NCBI GenBank assembly: GCA_902596775.1
Contig: CACJVE010000008.1
Location: 1 to 64,000, forward strand
Length of the DNA: 64,000 nt
Direction: 5' to 3'
From: an uncultured SAR92 cluster bacterium
GTDB lineage: Bacteria > Pseudomonadota > Gammaproteobacteria > Pseudomonadales > Porticoccaceae
Positions 21,900 to 31,356 of this stretch are shown in pieces. Position numbers and translations under genes: made by a program. The notes under the pieces are model-generated. The model saw nothing but the letters and a program-made list of their open reading frames with translations, ran no database searches and was not told the DNA's origin. The number at the start of each line of letters is the position of its first letter. Position 1 is the stretch's first letter.

Positions 21900-23421
21900 C
21901 AATCTAAAGGTTATAGTGATTGGAGGGGGCCATAATGGATTGGTCTGCGCATCTTATCTTGCCAAAGCAGGTCTTTCTGTCCAAATACTTGAGGCAAGAG
22001 ACTCGGTTGGGGGTGCTTGCGCACCAATCATTGATAATAATGGTAATAAACTCGCAGGGCTTGCTCATGCATCATATGGCTTAAATATGCAGATTCTCAA
22101 GGATCTTGATTTGCCTGCGCTGCCTATTCAATTGAGTCTGGACACAATATCCCTCAGTGAAGATGGAAGCCATATAACTTTTGCTAATAATTCTGTTTCT
22201 GGTAGGAAAATTAGTGAGAGAGATTCGAAGTCATACCGAGGCTTCATTGAAGAATTTAAAAAATATTCGGAAGCGCTAGATGTACTGACGACCAATATAC
22301 CGCCTAGACTTAAGGATATGGATTGGCACGATAAAAAGACCTTAATTAAGATTGGTTGGAATCTTCGTTTTGGTTTAGGTAAAAAATTAATGCGAGAGTT
22401 CTTGCGTGTTGGAGGGATCAACATATTCGATGTTTTGAATGAAAAGTTTGATGACCCTGCAATTAAAGGAGCGATTGCTTTCGATGCTGTACTAGGTCAC
22501 AAGATGGGTCCGAGAACTCCCAATACAGTGTTGTCCTATTTGCAGAAGATTTCTTTTGGAGAAAATAATAGTCTTTGCAGATCAGATAATTTATCGACTC
22601 TTCTAGAGGAAAAAGCAAAGTCTCTGGGGGTTAAAATTTTAACTAATTCCAAAATTGATAGGATTATTATTGAAGATGGTATCTGTAAGGGCGTGAAGCT
22701 TGAGTCTGCTGAAATATTTAAAAGTGATTTAGTTATTTCAAACGCGGATGCGAAGACAACTTTTTTGAAGTTCGTCGGCACGGAATATTTGGATGCAATG
22801 TTTTCGCATCGAGTAGATTCGATTCGACAAGAGGGGGCTGTCGCGAGAATTAATTTGTGTTTAAAAGCATTACCGAAAGATCAAAATCTTGAAGGCGATA
22901 AACTTTTTCAAAGATTGATTATTGCTCCAGACATGCAGTACGTTGAGCATGCCTTTAACCACTCAAAATATGGGGAATACTCTGATCATCCGATACTCGA
23001 AATGATTATCAATCGAGTTGAAGATAGAGGCCCATCAGTAAATAGCATAACTGCGACGATCTCCGCCTCTTTTGCTCCTTACGACCTTAAAGGAGGATGG
23101 GGAAAAAATAGAAATCTTTTTGTAAATCGTGTGTTTGAGACAATCGAAAAATATATTCCAGGATTTAATAATTTAGTCAAAAGCTATGAACTACTAACCC
23201 CCTGTGATATCGAGGAACAATATAATTGTGTTGGGGGACATTGGCACCATGGGGAAATGGGAATTGATCAGTCATTTATGATGAGGCCAGTGCATGGATC
23301 GGCGCAATATAAAACTCCTTGTAAAAACCTTTATTTGTGCGGTGCATCAGCGCATCCAGGGGGCGGAATAACTGGGCTCCCAGGTCATAATGCGGCCAAG
23401 CAAATAATTAGAGCGATTTAA
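21892..23421 (+). CDS. CrtI/PYROXD2-like FAD-dependent oxidoreductase (module copy A, gene 2)
   Basis: GGGHNGLVCASYLAKAGLSVQILEARDSVGGA; overlaps the gene 1 stop. ATG 21892 preferred. Confidence 0.86.
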   Translation: MTNNLKVIVIGGGHNGLVCASYLAKAGLSVQILEARDSVGGACAPIIDNNGNKLAGLAHASYGLNMQILKDLDLPALPIQLSLDTISLSEDGSHITFANNSVSGRKISERDSKSYRGFIEEFKKYSEALDVLTTNIPPRLKDMDWHDKKTLIKIGWNLRFGLGKKLMREFLRVGGINIFDVLNEKFDDPAIKGAIAFDAVLGHKMGPRTPNTVLSYLQKISFGENNSLCRSDNLSTLLEEKAKSLGVKILTNSKIDRIIIEDGICKGVKLESAEIFKSDLVISNADAKTTFLKFVGTEYLDAMFSHRVDSIRQEGAVARINLCLKALPKDQNLEGDKLFQRLIIAPDMQYVEHAFNHSKYGEYSDHPILEMIINRVEDRGPSVNSITATISASFAPYDLKGGWGKNRNLFVNRVFETIEKYIPGFNNLVKSYELLTPCDIEEQYNCVGGHWHHGEMGIDQSFMMRPVHGSAQYKTPCKNLYLCGASAHPGGGITGLPGHNAAKQIIRAI

Positions 23422-23456
23422 GAGAGACAAATAATGATATTGAAGGTTTTTTTTAA

Positions 23457-24641
23457 GTGACAAGTTCGGTATTTCAAAAAAGTCCCTTTCAGGCCAGGCT
23501 TGATGCCTTAAACATTGTTCAACAATGGACATCCTGGAATGGTTATAAATCAGCACAAGTGTTTGACACAATTGCTTCAGAATATTTCGCTATCAGAAGT
23601 ACCTGTAGCTTGATGGATCTCACGCCGATGGAAAAATTTCGAATCACTGGCCCAGATTCTCAAAGATTCTTGAATAGATTAGTGACAAGAGATTTATCCA
23701 ATCTTGCGATTGACCGAGTAGCTTACGTGATCTGGTGCAATGATGAGGGGAAAGTGTTAGATGATGGGACTGTTTTTCGACTTGGAGAAAATGACTTCCG
23801 CTTATGCGCTCAGCATCATCAGCTTGATTGGCTGTCGATTTCAAGATTGGGATTTAATGTCAACATAGAGAAGGAGACTGATGATATAGCTGCGCTGGCC
23901 GTTCAAGGACCCACATCATTTTCGGTTCTCAATAAGGTAGGGATTGAAGGTCTGGATAAATTGAAGCCATTTCAGATATGCCAACAATCAATTTCCGGTA
24001 TTGAAATCATGATTTCCAGAACTGGTTTTACAGGAGACTTAGGTTACGAACTCTGGACTTCACCTGAGAATGCTCTTGATTTATGGGATTTAATATATGG
24101 CCAATGTGAAAATGGGAATTTCGATATCCGCGCTATCGGACTACACGCATTGAATATGGTTAGAATTGAAGCTGGTTTTATAATGCCGGGAGAAGACTTT
24201 GTAACAGCAGAAACAGCGGTGAGAGCGGATAGATCAAGATCACCATTTGAGCTTGGATTATCATGGTTGGTTGATTTTGAAAAACCCTATTTTACTGGAA
24301 AAAAAGCCCTCCAAGCCGAAGCATTGCGTCCTGCGAACAGAAGACTCGTTAAGCTTTCGGTAGAGGGAAATAAGCCTCCTGCAGATGCCTTTCTTTATGA
24401 CAAAGAGAATGGAAAGCGCATTGGTACAGTAAAATCTTGTGTGTGGTCGCCAATTTTAAAGGCTAATTTAACTCTATCTGATATTGAGTTTGAAAACGGG
24501 TCGTGTCCTGAAAAAATATGGGCTGAGATTTATTATCAAAAAGAGCTTGAATGGAAATCAAGTTGGTCACAATGTCACGTTTCACATAAGCCTTTTTGGA
24601 AGAATGCGCGAGCATCTTTAACACCACCGATGAAATTTTAA
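23457..24641 (+). CDS. GcvT/aminomethyltransferase-family protein (module copy A, gene 3)
   Basis: FRITGPDSQRFLNRLVTRDL, EGKVLDDGTVFRL, SRTGFTGDLGYELW, folate-type aminomethyltransferase fold. Confidence 0.85.
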   Translation: MTSSVFQKSPFQARLDALNIVQQWTSWNGYKSAQVFDTIASEYFAIRSTCSLMDLTPMEKFRITGPDSQRFLNRLVTRDLSNLAIDRVAYVIWCNDEGKVLDDGTVFRLGENDFRLCAQHHQLDWLSISRLGFNVNIEKETDDIAALAVQGPTSFSVLNKVGIEGLDKLKPFQICQQSISGIEIMISRTGFTGDLGYELWTSPENALDLWDLIYGQCENGNFDIRAIGLHALNMVRIEAGFIMPGEDFVTAETAVRADRSRSPFELGLSWLVDFEKPYFTGKKALQAEALRPANRRLVKLSVEGNKPPADAFLYDKENGKRIGTVKSCVWSPILKANLTLSDIEFENGSCPEKIWAEIYYQKELEWKSSWSQCHVSHKPFWKNARASLTPPMKF

Positions 24642-24660
24642 ATATAAAGTATTATCCATT

Positions 24661-25080
24661 ATGGTTCGCGGAAGATGTGAGTGCTCACTTATTAAATTGA
24701 AGGTCACTGATTCGATAAAATCATTAAGTTATTGCCACTGTGGGCAATGCCGAAGGTTGCATGGTGCAGCCTATGCATCGTGGGTTCGAATAGACACGAA
24801 ATCTATGCATATTTTAGCAGGAGGGAATCATCTAAAAATATATGCCTCTTCAAATGAATTGAACAGATATTTTTGCGCTAATTGTGGATCATCTATTATG
24901 TGCCGACCTAAAGTTGATGAGACACGATCTTGGCTTGCACTGGGAATTTTGGATGGGGTATTTGACCTTCCCGAGGGAGAGCACATGTTTTTCGATTCGA
25001 GGCCAGCATGGGATAACACTGAGTATAAATGCACTAAATGGACAGGATTTCCTGAATCTTGGAGGGGGTATGCGGACTAG
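24661..25080 (+). CDS. GFA/CENP-V-like zinc protein 1
   Basis: CxC, CHCGQCRRLHG, FCANCGS cysteine pattern. Confidence 0.85.
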   Translation: MVRGRCECSLIKLKVTDSIKSLSYCHCGQCRRLHGAAYASWVRIDTKSMHILAGGNHLKIYASSNELNRYFCANCGSSIMCRPKVDETRSWLALGILDGVFDLPEGEHMFFDSRPAWDNTEYKCTKWTGFPESWRGYAD

Positions 25081-25513
25081 TTGCGTCAATGGAAAAATGA
25101 ATGACCAAGTATCTAATCATCTAATAAATTGTGAATGTGGAATTGTAGGTATGCAAATTAGCGATAGGATTAATGACTTTAGTCATTGTCACTGTAGCCA
25201 GTGCAGAAGAATACATGGTTCTGCATTTGCAACTTTCGCCGGGACATCAAAGGCTGGATTTAAAATATTGAGAGGACATGATTGCCTCAAAAGTTATAAC
25301 TCCTCTGAAAAATATACGCGTTTTTTTTGCAAGAATTGTGGCTCAAAACTATTTATTGAGATTACAGATGAGCCAGATCAAATTTACTTTGCGATGGGTT
25401 TGATTAATGATAAACCAACAGATCTTCCTGATGCTTATCATATATATGTCGGTTCCAAGGCATTTTGGCATACAATCAGCAGTAATGAGACTCAATATAA
25501 AACAGAGCCCTAA
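25070..25513 (+). CDS. GFA/CENP-V-like zinc protein 2 (tandem paralogue)
   Basis: CECG, CHCSQCRRIHG, FCKNCGSK; ATG at 25070 overlaps the upstream stop, preceded by GGAGGGGG. Confidence 0.85.
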   Translation: MRTSCVNGKMNDQVSNHLINCECGIVGMQISDRINDFSHCHCSQCRRIHGSAFATFAGTSKAGFKILRGHDCLKSYNSSEKYTRFFCKNCGSKLFIEITDEPDQIYFAMGLINDKPTDLPDAYHIYVGSKAFWHTISSNETQYKTEP

Positions 25514-25545
25514 AGACAATAATAAAAATAATTAGGAGAGACAGC

Positions 25546-27504
25546 ATGCGGATCAAAATAAATTTAGGAATAATTCAATTAATATTACTGATTGCGATTA
25601 CCGGCTGTGGAGAGAATGAAGTCAAGAATCCTGTTTTGGAAGGTTTCTCCAACACCAACGCTGAAATAGCAGAACCTTGCGATTCTCTTGATTTGAATAG
25701 AATTGCACTTTTTGGCGATCTTCATGTACATACAAATCTATCTCATGATTCTGCAGCTAACGCCACTGGCACTACTCCTCTTGATGCTAATCGATATGCA
25801 CAGGGAGAGACGATCCCAATGTTTCCGCTTGACGCATCAGGTAAGCCTATTGGTCGGGCAACAATTGATCGACCCTTAGATTTTCTAGCAGTAACAGATC
25901 ATGGTGAGTTTCTTGGAGAGAGAGCACTTTGCACAACGCCAGGATCCCCTGCATTTGATAGTGCTTTTTGCACAACCTTTAGGGTGAACGGGCGTCAAGG
26001 AATGTTGATGCTTGCGTCTGTTCTGACTACTGAAAGTCCAAAACGATTAGTCGATGTTTGTGGTGAAGATGGAGAATTATGTAGAGAGTACTCAAAGACA
26101 CCGTGGCAGGAAATACAAATGGCTGCTAATCAAGAAAATTCACCATGCAGATTTACCAGTTTTGTTGGTTATGAATACACAGGTACGCCCGGGACTTCGA
26201 ACTACCACAGAAATGTTATTTTCAGGAATAGCACAGTTCCTAAGGAGCCTATCAGTTATATTGATGCTCCAATTGATAGCAAGCTTTGGTCGGCTCTGAA
26301 TAAAGTGTGTCCACCCAATAGTAGCTGCGATTACATCACGATCCCACATAATACAAACCTAGCCAATGGCAGAATGGCACCTTACATGAAGATTGCTCAA
26401 GACTTAGAATCAAAATCTGCTTATGCAATTACAAGACTTAAACGGGAACCCATTATGGAGATTTTCCAGCATAAAGGCGGCTCCGAGTGCATCAACGGGC
26501 TTTCCTCTGTAATTGGTGCTCCGGATGAATTATGTGATATCGAGGCTGTTAGAATTTTGGGAGAAAATAAGACTTACATAGCACCAGATGAAAGCTCAGA
26601 AGATCTTTTAGCATTTACTCAAGCGTCTCAAATAACTAAAGAATGCGAAAATGGAGTCGTTGGAGACAATGGTATGCTTGGAGCAGGTTGCGTTGACCCC
26701 ACAGATTTCCATAGATCAGCCTTGCTCGTTGGACTAAAAGAAGAACAAACCACAGGATTTAATCCGATCAAACTCGGCGTAATTGGATCAACTGATACTC
26801 ATGTCTCTAATGCTGGTAATGTCAAAGAGTCCTCATGGGTTGGTGCGGTAGTTGGTGAGGGTACTTCATTGGAAAGATTAGAAAAGGGCATCCTCACTAG
26901 TGGAATTGACGGAAACCCAGGAGGTTTAGCGGGAGTTTGGGCGGAGGAGAATACCAGAGATTCTATCTTTGATGCACTGTTACGAAAAGAGGTTTTTGGG
27001 ACCTCAGGACCCAGAATCAGACCGAGGTTTTTTGCTGGCTGGGATATAGAGGAAAATCTTTGTGCAGCTCCAGATATGATTGAGCGAGCATATGATTCGG
27101 GTGTCCCTATGGGAGGTGACATAAAATCTTTAGGCGGAGGAAAAAACCTTAAATTTTTAATGCAAGCATCGAAAGATCCTGATGGATTGGGTATCGAGAC
27201 TTTGCAACTGATTAAGGGCTGGATTGATTCGGCGGGTGCAATGAGAACCAGTGTAATTCCGGTTATTTCAGAAAAAAAAGGTGCTGATAGTCTATGTAAG
27301 GTCTTTTCCGACTCAGATTTTGATAGGTCATTACCATCATACTATTACATGAGAGTCATAGAGCCTGAATCTCGTCGATGGCATACTTTTGACTGTGATC
27401 GAATCCCAAGTGAGCAAAGGCCGTCAGTATGTTCGGATGGCACTTACTCTTCCTCGATACGAGAGATGGCATGGACTTCACCGATTTGGTACAGCCCAAA
27501 CTAG
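25546..27504 (+). CDS. DUF3604-like (PHP-type) lipoprotein
   Basis: Lipobox ITGC; GDLHVHTNLSHDSA, FLAVTDHGEFLGE, GVIGSTDTHVS. Confidence 0.85.
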   Translation: MRIKINLGIIQLILLIAITGCGENEVKNPVLEGFSNTNAEIAEPCDSLDLNRIALFGDLHVHTNLSHDSAANATGTTPLDANRYAQGETIPMFPLDASGKPIGRATIDRPLDFLAVTDHGEFLGERALCTTPGSPAFDSAFCTTFRVNGRQGMLMLASVLTTESPKRLVDVCGEDGELCREYSKTPWQEIQMAANQENSPCRFTSFVGYEYTGTPGTSNYHRNVIFRNSTVPKEPISYIDAPIDSKLWSALNKVCPPNSSCDYITIPHNTNLANGRMAPYMKIAQDLESKSAYAITRLKREPIMEIFQHKGGSECINGLSSVIGAPDELCDIEAVRILGENKTYIAPDESSEDLLAFTQASQITKECENGVVGDNGMLGAGCVDPTDFHRSALLVGLKEEQTTGFNPIKLGVIGSTDTHVSNAGNVKESSWVGAVVGEGTSLERLEKGILTSGIDGNPGGLAGVWAEENTRDSIFDALLRKEVFGTSGPRIRPRFFAGWDIEENLCAAPDMIERAYDSGVPMGGDIKSLGGGKNLKFLMQASKDPDGLGIETLQLIKGWIDSAGAMRTSVIPVISEKKGADSLCKVFSDSDFDRSLPSYYYMRVIEPESRRWHTFDCDRIPSEQRPSVCSDGTYSSSIREMAWTSPIWYSPN

Positions 27505-27526
27505 TAATTCAAAAGAGATTAACCAG

Positions 27527-28375
27527 GTGAATAATTCGAAGAATCCCTATTCAAACTTTGACTTAAAGCAAAAGATAAAAGCGGTTGTCTACACCATACT
27601 TCTTATTAATTTTGGTTATTATATTTGGTTGGACATCTCCGTTGCGCAGCATACATTATTTGAAGGCAGTAATCTTGGTGAAAGATTTAGAGCATTTACA
27701 ACCACTATTGATTTGAGTGCTTGGATTATTCTTATTGCGGTATATGAGTTAGAAACATATGCGTTATCTGATGAGGTATTTACAAAAAATAAAGTCTTAC
27801 TCCTAAATTTCACAAAATTCTTTTGCGTTTTGGGAATTGCTCACACACCGTATGCATACTACATTAATCTGGTGGAGATTTTATCAGCTGTTGAGATCCA
27901 AGGAGTGAATGATTTATGTCAACTCGTGGGGATGGAGAAGTCTTACGCTTTCAACATCACCTATACTGAGATAACTGCTGATACATGCAAGAATCTCTCT
28001 AATGCCTCGCAATTTTTTTACAGTGACCCAAGAACAGCACTTATTGTGCAGGATGCTACCGGGCTTGATATTGAAACACATCTGGCTCGCGTGGATCTCG
28101 TTGAATCTATTGCATGGATTTTGATCATATTTGCCATCGAAATAAATGTCCGTTTACAAGATAAAAATCAAGCCTCCGGAACTATTTTTTCGATAGTAAA
28201 ATATACGAAGGTAATTTCATACACTATTTTATGGTCTTTCTGTGGATACTGGATTTACTGGGGACACTATATGTTTGCGTGGGATGAATCAATGTGGATA
28301 GCTGGATTTTTTGCGATTGAAATGAATTTATCGGAGTGGAGAAAAGAAATTAGATCGGAAGCGCAAGTTGGATAA
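27527..28375 (+). CDS. Hypothetical multi-pass membrane protein
   Basis: Hydrophobic segments; GTG 27527 preceded by AACCAGG. The upstream part of ORF 27389 overlaps the DUF3604 CDS and is unlikely. Confidence 0.6.
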   Translation: MNNSKNPYSNFDLKQKIKAVVYTILLINFGYYIWLDISVAQHTLFEGSNLGERFRAFTTTIDLSAWIILIAVYELETYALSDEVFTKNKVLLLNFTKFFCVLGIAHTPYAYYINLVEILSAVEIQGVNDLCQLVGMEKSYAFNITYTEITADTCKNLSNASQFFYSDPRTALIVQDATGLDIETHLARVDLVESIAWILIIFAIEINVRLQDKNQASGTIFSIVKYTKVISYTILWSFCGYWIYWGHYMFAWDESMWIAGFFAIEMNLSEWRKEIRSEAQVG

Positions 28376-28394
28376 AAGTACATAAGGAGTATTT

Positions 28395-28979
28395 TTGAAG
28401 AAAATCATAGGGAAAATTGACTCTTTATTTCTCGGAGTTATTGAAGAGGAATTAATAAAGAGATCAGTAAAGCAACTGGAATTTCGCTTGGATGGAGTAA
28501 TTGGTGATCGTCATGCAGGTTTTGAGAGGGTTACTTGGGAAGGTGATGATAAACAAGTAGCAAATACCTTGAGACGAAATGAGAGGCAGTGGTCTGCCGT
28601 ATCCTCAGAGGAGTTAGATGAAATAAGTGAAAAAATGAATTTGAGGGTTCCCCTTAACGCGGGTGATATTGGTGCAAATTTTTGTGTAAGTGGAGCTAAT
28701 AATTTTTCGAAACTACCCAAGGGTACAATTTTTAAGTTTGATTCAGGTGTCGAATTAATTGTAGAAGAATATAATCCTCCTTGTCTGGGAATGTCGAAAA
28801 ATCTGGCACAAAAAATTTTGGATAAAAATGGAAATGTATTAGATGAAACTTTGTTTTTGCAAGTTGCAAAATACCTAAGGGGACTTGTTGGTGTTGTTGA
28901 GGTTCCTGGTATAATTCACAAAAATGATGAGTTTCTTATTATTCCCTACACATCACCTCGCTGGGCCAAAAACCAGTAG
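28395..28979 (+). CDS. MOSC-domain protein
   Basis: IGDRHAGFERVT, LNAGDIGANFCVSG, NPPCLGMSK. Confidence 0.75.
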   Translation: MKKIIGKIDSLFLGVIEEELIKRSVKQLEFRLDGVIGDRHAGFERVTWEGDDKQVANTLRRNERQWSAVSSEELDEISEKMNLRVPLNAGDIGANFCVSGANNFSKLPKGTIFKFDSGVELIVEEYNPPCLGMSKNLAQKILDKNGNVLDETLFLQVAKYLRGLVGVVEVPGIIHKNDEFLIIPYTSPRWAKNQ

Positions 28980-29038
28980 ACAAGGCCCCTATACAAGTTA
29001 ATATATAAGCTCGTTGAATATATAAATCATTATAACTT

Positions 29039-31318
29039 TTGGCCATTACTTTGATTAGGTTGTCCTCACCTCTCTTTATTTTTCTATATTTCTTGATTTG
29101 TTTGCCAAGCTCGGTGAGCGCGGAAATCATAATTGATGGAATTATTGACGAAATCGAGTGGAATGATGCTCAAGTATTTGATCAGTTTGTCACTGTGGAG
29201 CCTTTGAGTGGCGCTCCGGCTAAGTACAAAACACAAGTTAGGCTTCTTACTAATGCTGAGGGTATCTACGTTGCATTTTCCAATTATCAGCCTGCTTCGG
29301 TAAAAAGAGTAAATAGAAGATTTGCGAGAGATGTTGAAATCAAGGGAGATAAAAATATTGTTAGTATCGATTTCGATGGTAATCAACTGACGGGTTATGA
29401 TTTCACGGTAGGTTCTGCAAACTCTATGCAAGATGGAATTCTTGCAAATGATAAATACCGAAGAGATTGGGATGGTATTTGGTATTCTGAAACCTCGAGT
29501 GATGAAAATTATTGGTATAGTGAAATATTTATCCCCTGGTCTGTTGCTCCTATGACAAAAACAGAATCGGGGAAAAAAGAGATGAGTTTCTGGTTTTCAC
29601 GAGTCGTTTATGACGAGTCGTTGAGATTTGCTTTTCCAGACGCTTTTTATACTAGAAATACGTTTATACAAGATTGGCACAGGATAGAGGTTAATCAAGA
29701 GGAAACGTCGTCTTTTGAGATGTATCCTTATTTAAGTTACACGAATAATATTAAGAGCTCTCAGCCAAATATACAAACATCTGATACTAAGGCTGGATTG
29801 GATTTTATTTGGCGTCCAAACAGTAGCGTTCAATTAACAGGGGCATTAAGCCCTGATTTTGGTCAGGTTGAGAGTGACGATTTAGTGGTGAACTTCTCCG
29901 CTTTTGAGACATTCATGTCTGAGAAAAGACCTTTTTTTACTGAAAACCAAGGGTTATTCAACAGTGAAATTCCGAATGAGGACGTTATTCTCTACACTCG
30001 TCGAATTGGTTCAGGATATGGAGCAAAAGAAGGCACGCCAATTGACATTGATTATGCAACGAAATTTACGCGATATTCTGATAGTTTTGATCTGGGCGTA
30101 TTCTATGTAAAAGAGGACGACCTGCCAGATTTTGAAGGATCTGAATATTTATCGAGTAGATTACAAAGGAAGCAAGGCGATCTGACTCTTGGACATAGAT
30201 TAACTTATGTTAATCGAAATGAGATTGGAAAAGAGGCGACGATTCAAGTGATTGATTCAGAATGGAAAATGTCAGAGACTACTCTTTGGCAACTACATTT
30301 TATGCACAGTAAAATTAATCAAAATTCAGATCTAGAAGAGTATAAAAGCAGTGATATTGCTGCATGGGTTAGTTGGAATTATCAACCGTCTGACGAACGT
30401 TGGTACACACTTTACTACAGCCACTACGGCGAAGATTTTGATTTAACTGACTTAGGTTATATGAAAAGGCGTGATTACAACGAGTGGTACGCTTATTTTC
30501 AAAATAATTGGAATGAAAATTTAAGACTTGAGAACTTACTCTCAGCATACTGGTCATTAGAGGCGGGTGAATCTCGCACAAATGCAGGTAATCGACTTGA
30601 GCTTTGGTGGAACTCGGAAGCTGAACTAACTTTTAAGAATACTGGGAAAGTGAAGCTTAGATTAGGCACCACAGCCCCCGGTTGGGATAATCTTTTAACC
30701 AGAGGATTTAGTGATTTTAGAAAACCTGTTCAAAAATGGAACGAGCTTTCCTACTCAGGACCGCAGGGTGGAGATTTTTCTTATTACTTATCGACTACGT
30801 TTGAAACAGACGGATTGGAGGACTTAAACAGGAGTGTCAACTTTGGCATTGGATTCTATGCTTCTGAGACCCTCAATATAGGGAGTTCAATTACCTACAA
30901 GGAATACCGAGAATGGTTGATTTGGGATTCTGAAATTGAGAGGCTCACCAATTATAAGGCTGACTCATATTTTCTCGATTTAAGGTTAGATTGGAATCCA
31001 TCATCAAATCACGAAATTCGCTTCAAATTTCAATGGGCAGGAGTCGATGCGGTTTTGTCTGAAGTTTTTGAAATTAGTCATGATGGATATTTAAATAATA
31101 TTGGCTTGATGGCCAGTAATTTTAGTTTTGGAGATACTGCACTTCAATTGAGGTATCGCTATAAATTAGGACCACTATCGGATGCTTACCTTGTCTATAG
31201 TCGAGGTGGATATTTTGATAGCTATGATGGAGAAGAGGGAGTTAATCAGCTTTTTAATAATGGATGGGATAACGTGTCAGTGGAGTCAATTATTGCTAAA
31301 ATACGACTTTCATTTTAG
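29039..31318 (+). CDS. DUF5916-like protein: CBM9-like N-terminal domain plus outer-membrane beta-barrel
   Basis: IIDGIIDEIEWNDAQVFDQF, LSPDFGQVESDDLVVNFSAFETFMSEKRPFFTENQGLF, terminal Phe in IIAKIRLSF. Confidence 0.82.
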   Translation: MAITLIRLSSPLFIFLYFLICLPSSVSAEIIIDGIIDEIEWNDAQVFDQFVTVEPLSGAPAKYKTQVRLLTNAEGIYVAFSNYQPASVKRVNRRFARDVEIKGDKNIVSIDFDGNQLTGYDFTVGSANSMQDGILANDKYRRDWDGIWYSETSSDENYWYSEIFIPWSVAPMTKTESGKKEMSFWFSRVVYDESLRFAFPDAFYTRNTFIQDWHRIEVNQEETSSFEMYPYLSYTNNIKSSQPNIQTSDTKAGLDFIWRPNSSVQLTGALSPDFGQVESDDLVVNFSAFETFMSEKRPFFTENQGLFNSEIPNEDVILYTRRIGSGYGAKEGTPIDIDYATKFTRYSDSFDLGVFYVKEDDLPDFEGSEYLSSRLQRKQGDLTLGHRLTYVNRNEIGKEATIQVIDSEWKMSETTLWQLHFMHSKINQNSDLEEYKSSDIAAWVSWNYQPSDERWYTLYYSHYGEDFDLTDLGYMKRRDYNEWYAYFQNNWNENLRLENLLSAYWSLEAGESRTNAGNRLELWWNSEAELTFKNTGKVKLRLGTTAPGWDNLLTRGFSDFRKPVQKWNELSYSGPQGGDFSYYLSTTFETDGLEDLNRSVNFGIGFYASETLNIGSSITYKEYREWLIWDSEIERLTNYKADSYFLDLRLDWNPSSNHEIRFKFQWAGVDAVLSEVFEISHDGYLNNIGLMASNFSFGDTALQLRYRYKLGPLSDAYLVYSRGGYFDSYDGEEGVNQLFNNGWDNVSVESIIAKIRLSF

Positions 31319-31356
31319 TTAGATTTCTACTCGACTTTATTTTTTGAGACTAGTTA

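Noticed and set aside
20286-23421. Carotenoid biosynthesis cluster suggested by CrtI-like folds (also 41300-44477)
   Set aside because: No phytoene synthase, GGPP synthase or cyclase gene is near either copy; partners are GcvT, GFA, acyl-CoA ligase and amine-type enzymes.
24884-25069. N-terminal extension of ORF 24884
   Set aside because: Overlaps the first GFA gene out of frame; the GFA domain begins after the ATG at 25070, which has a strong Shine-Dalgarno-like sequence.
27389-27526. N-terminal extension of ORF 27389
   Set aside because: Overlaps the DUF3604 coding end in another frame and does not resemble the downstream membrane protein; GTG 27527 is a better start.
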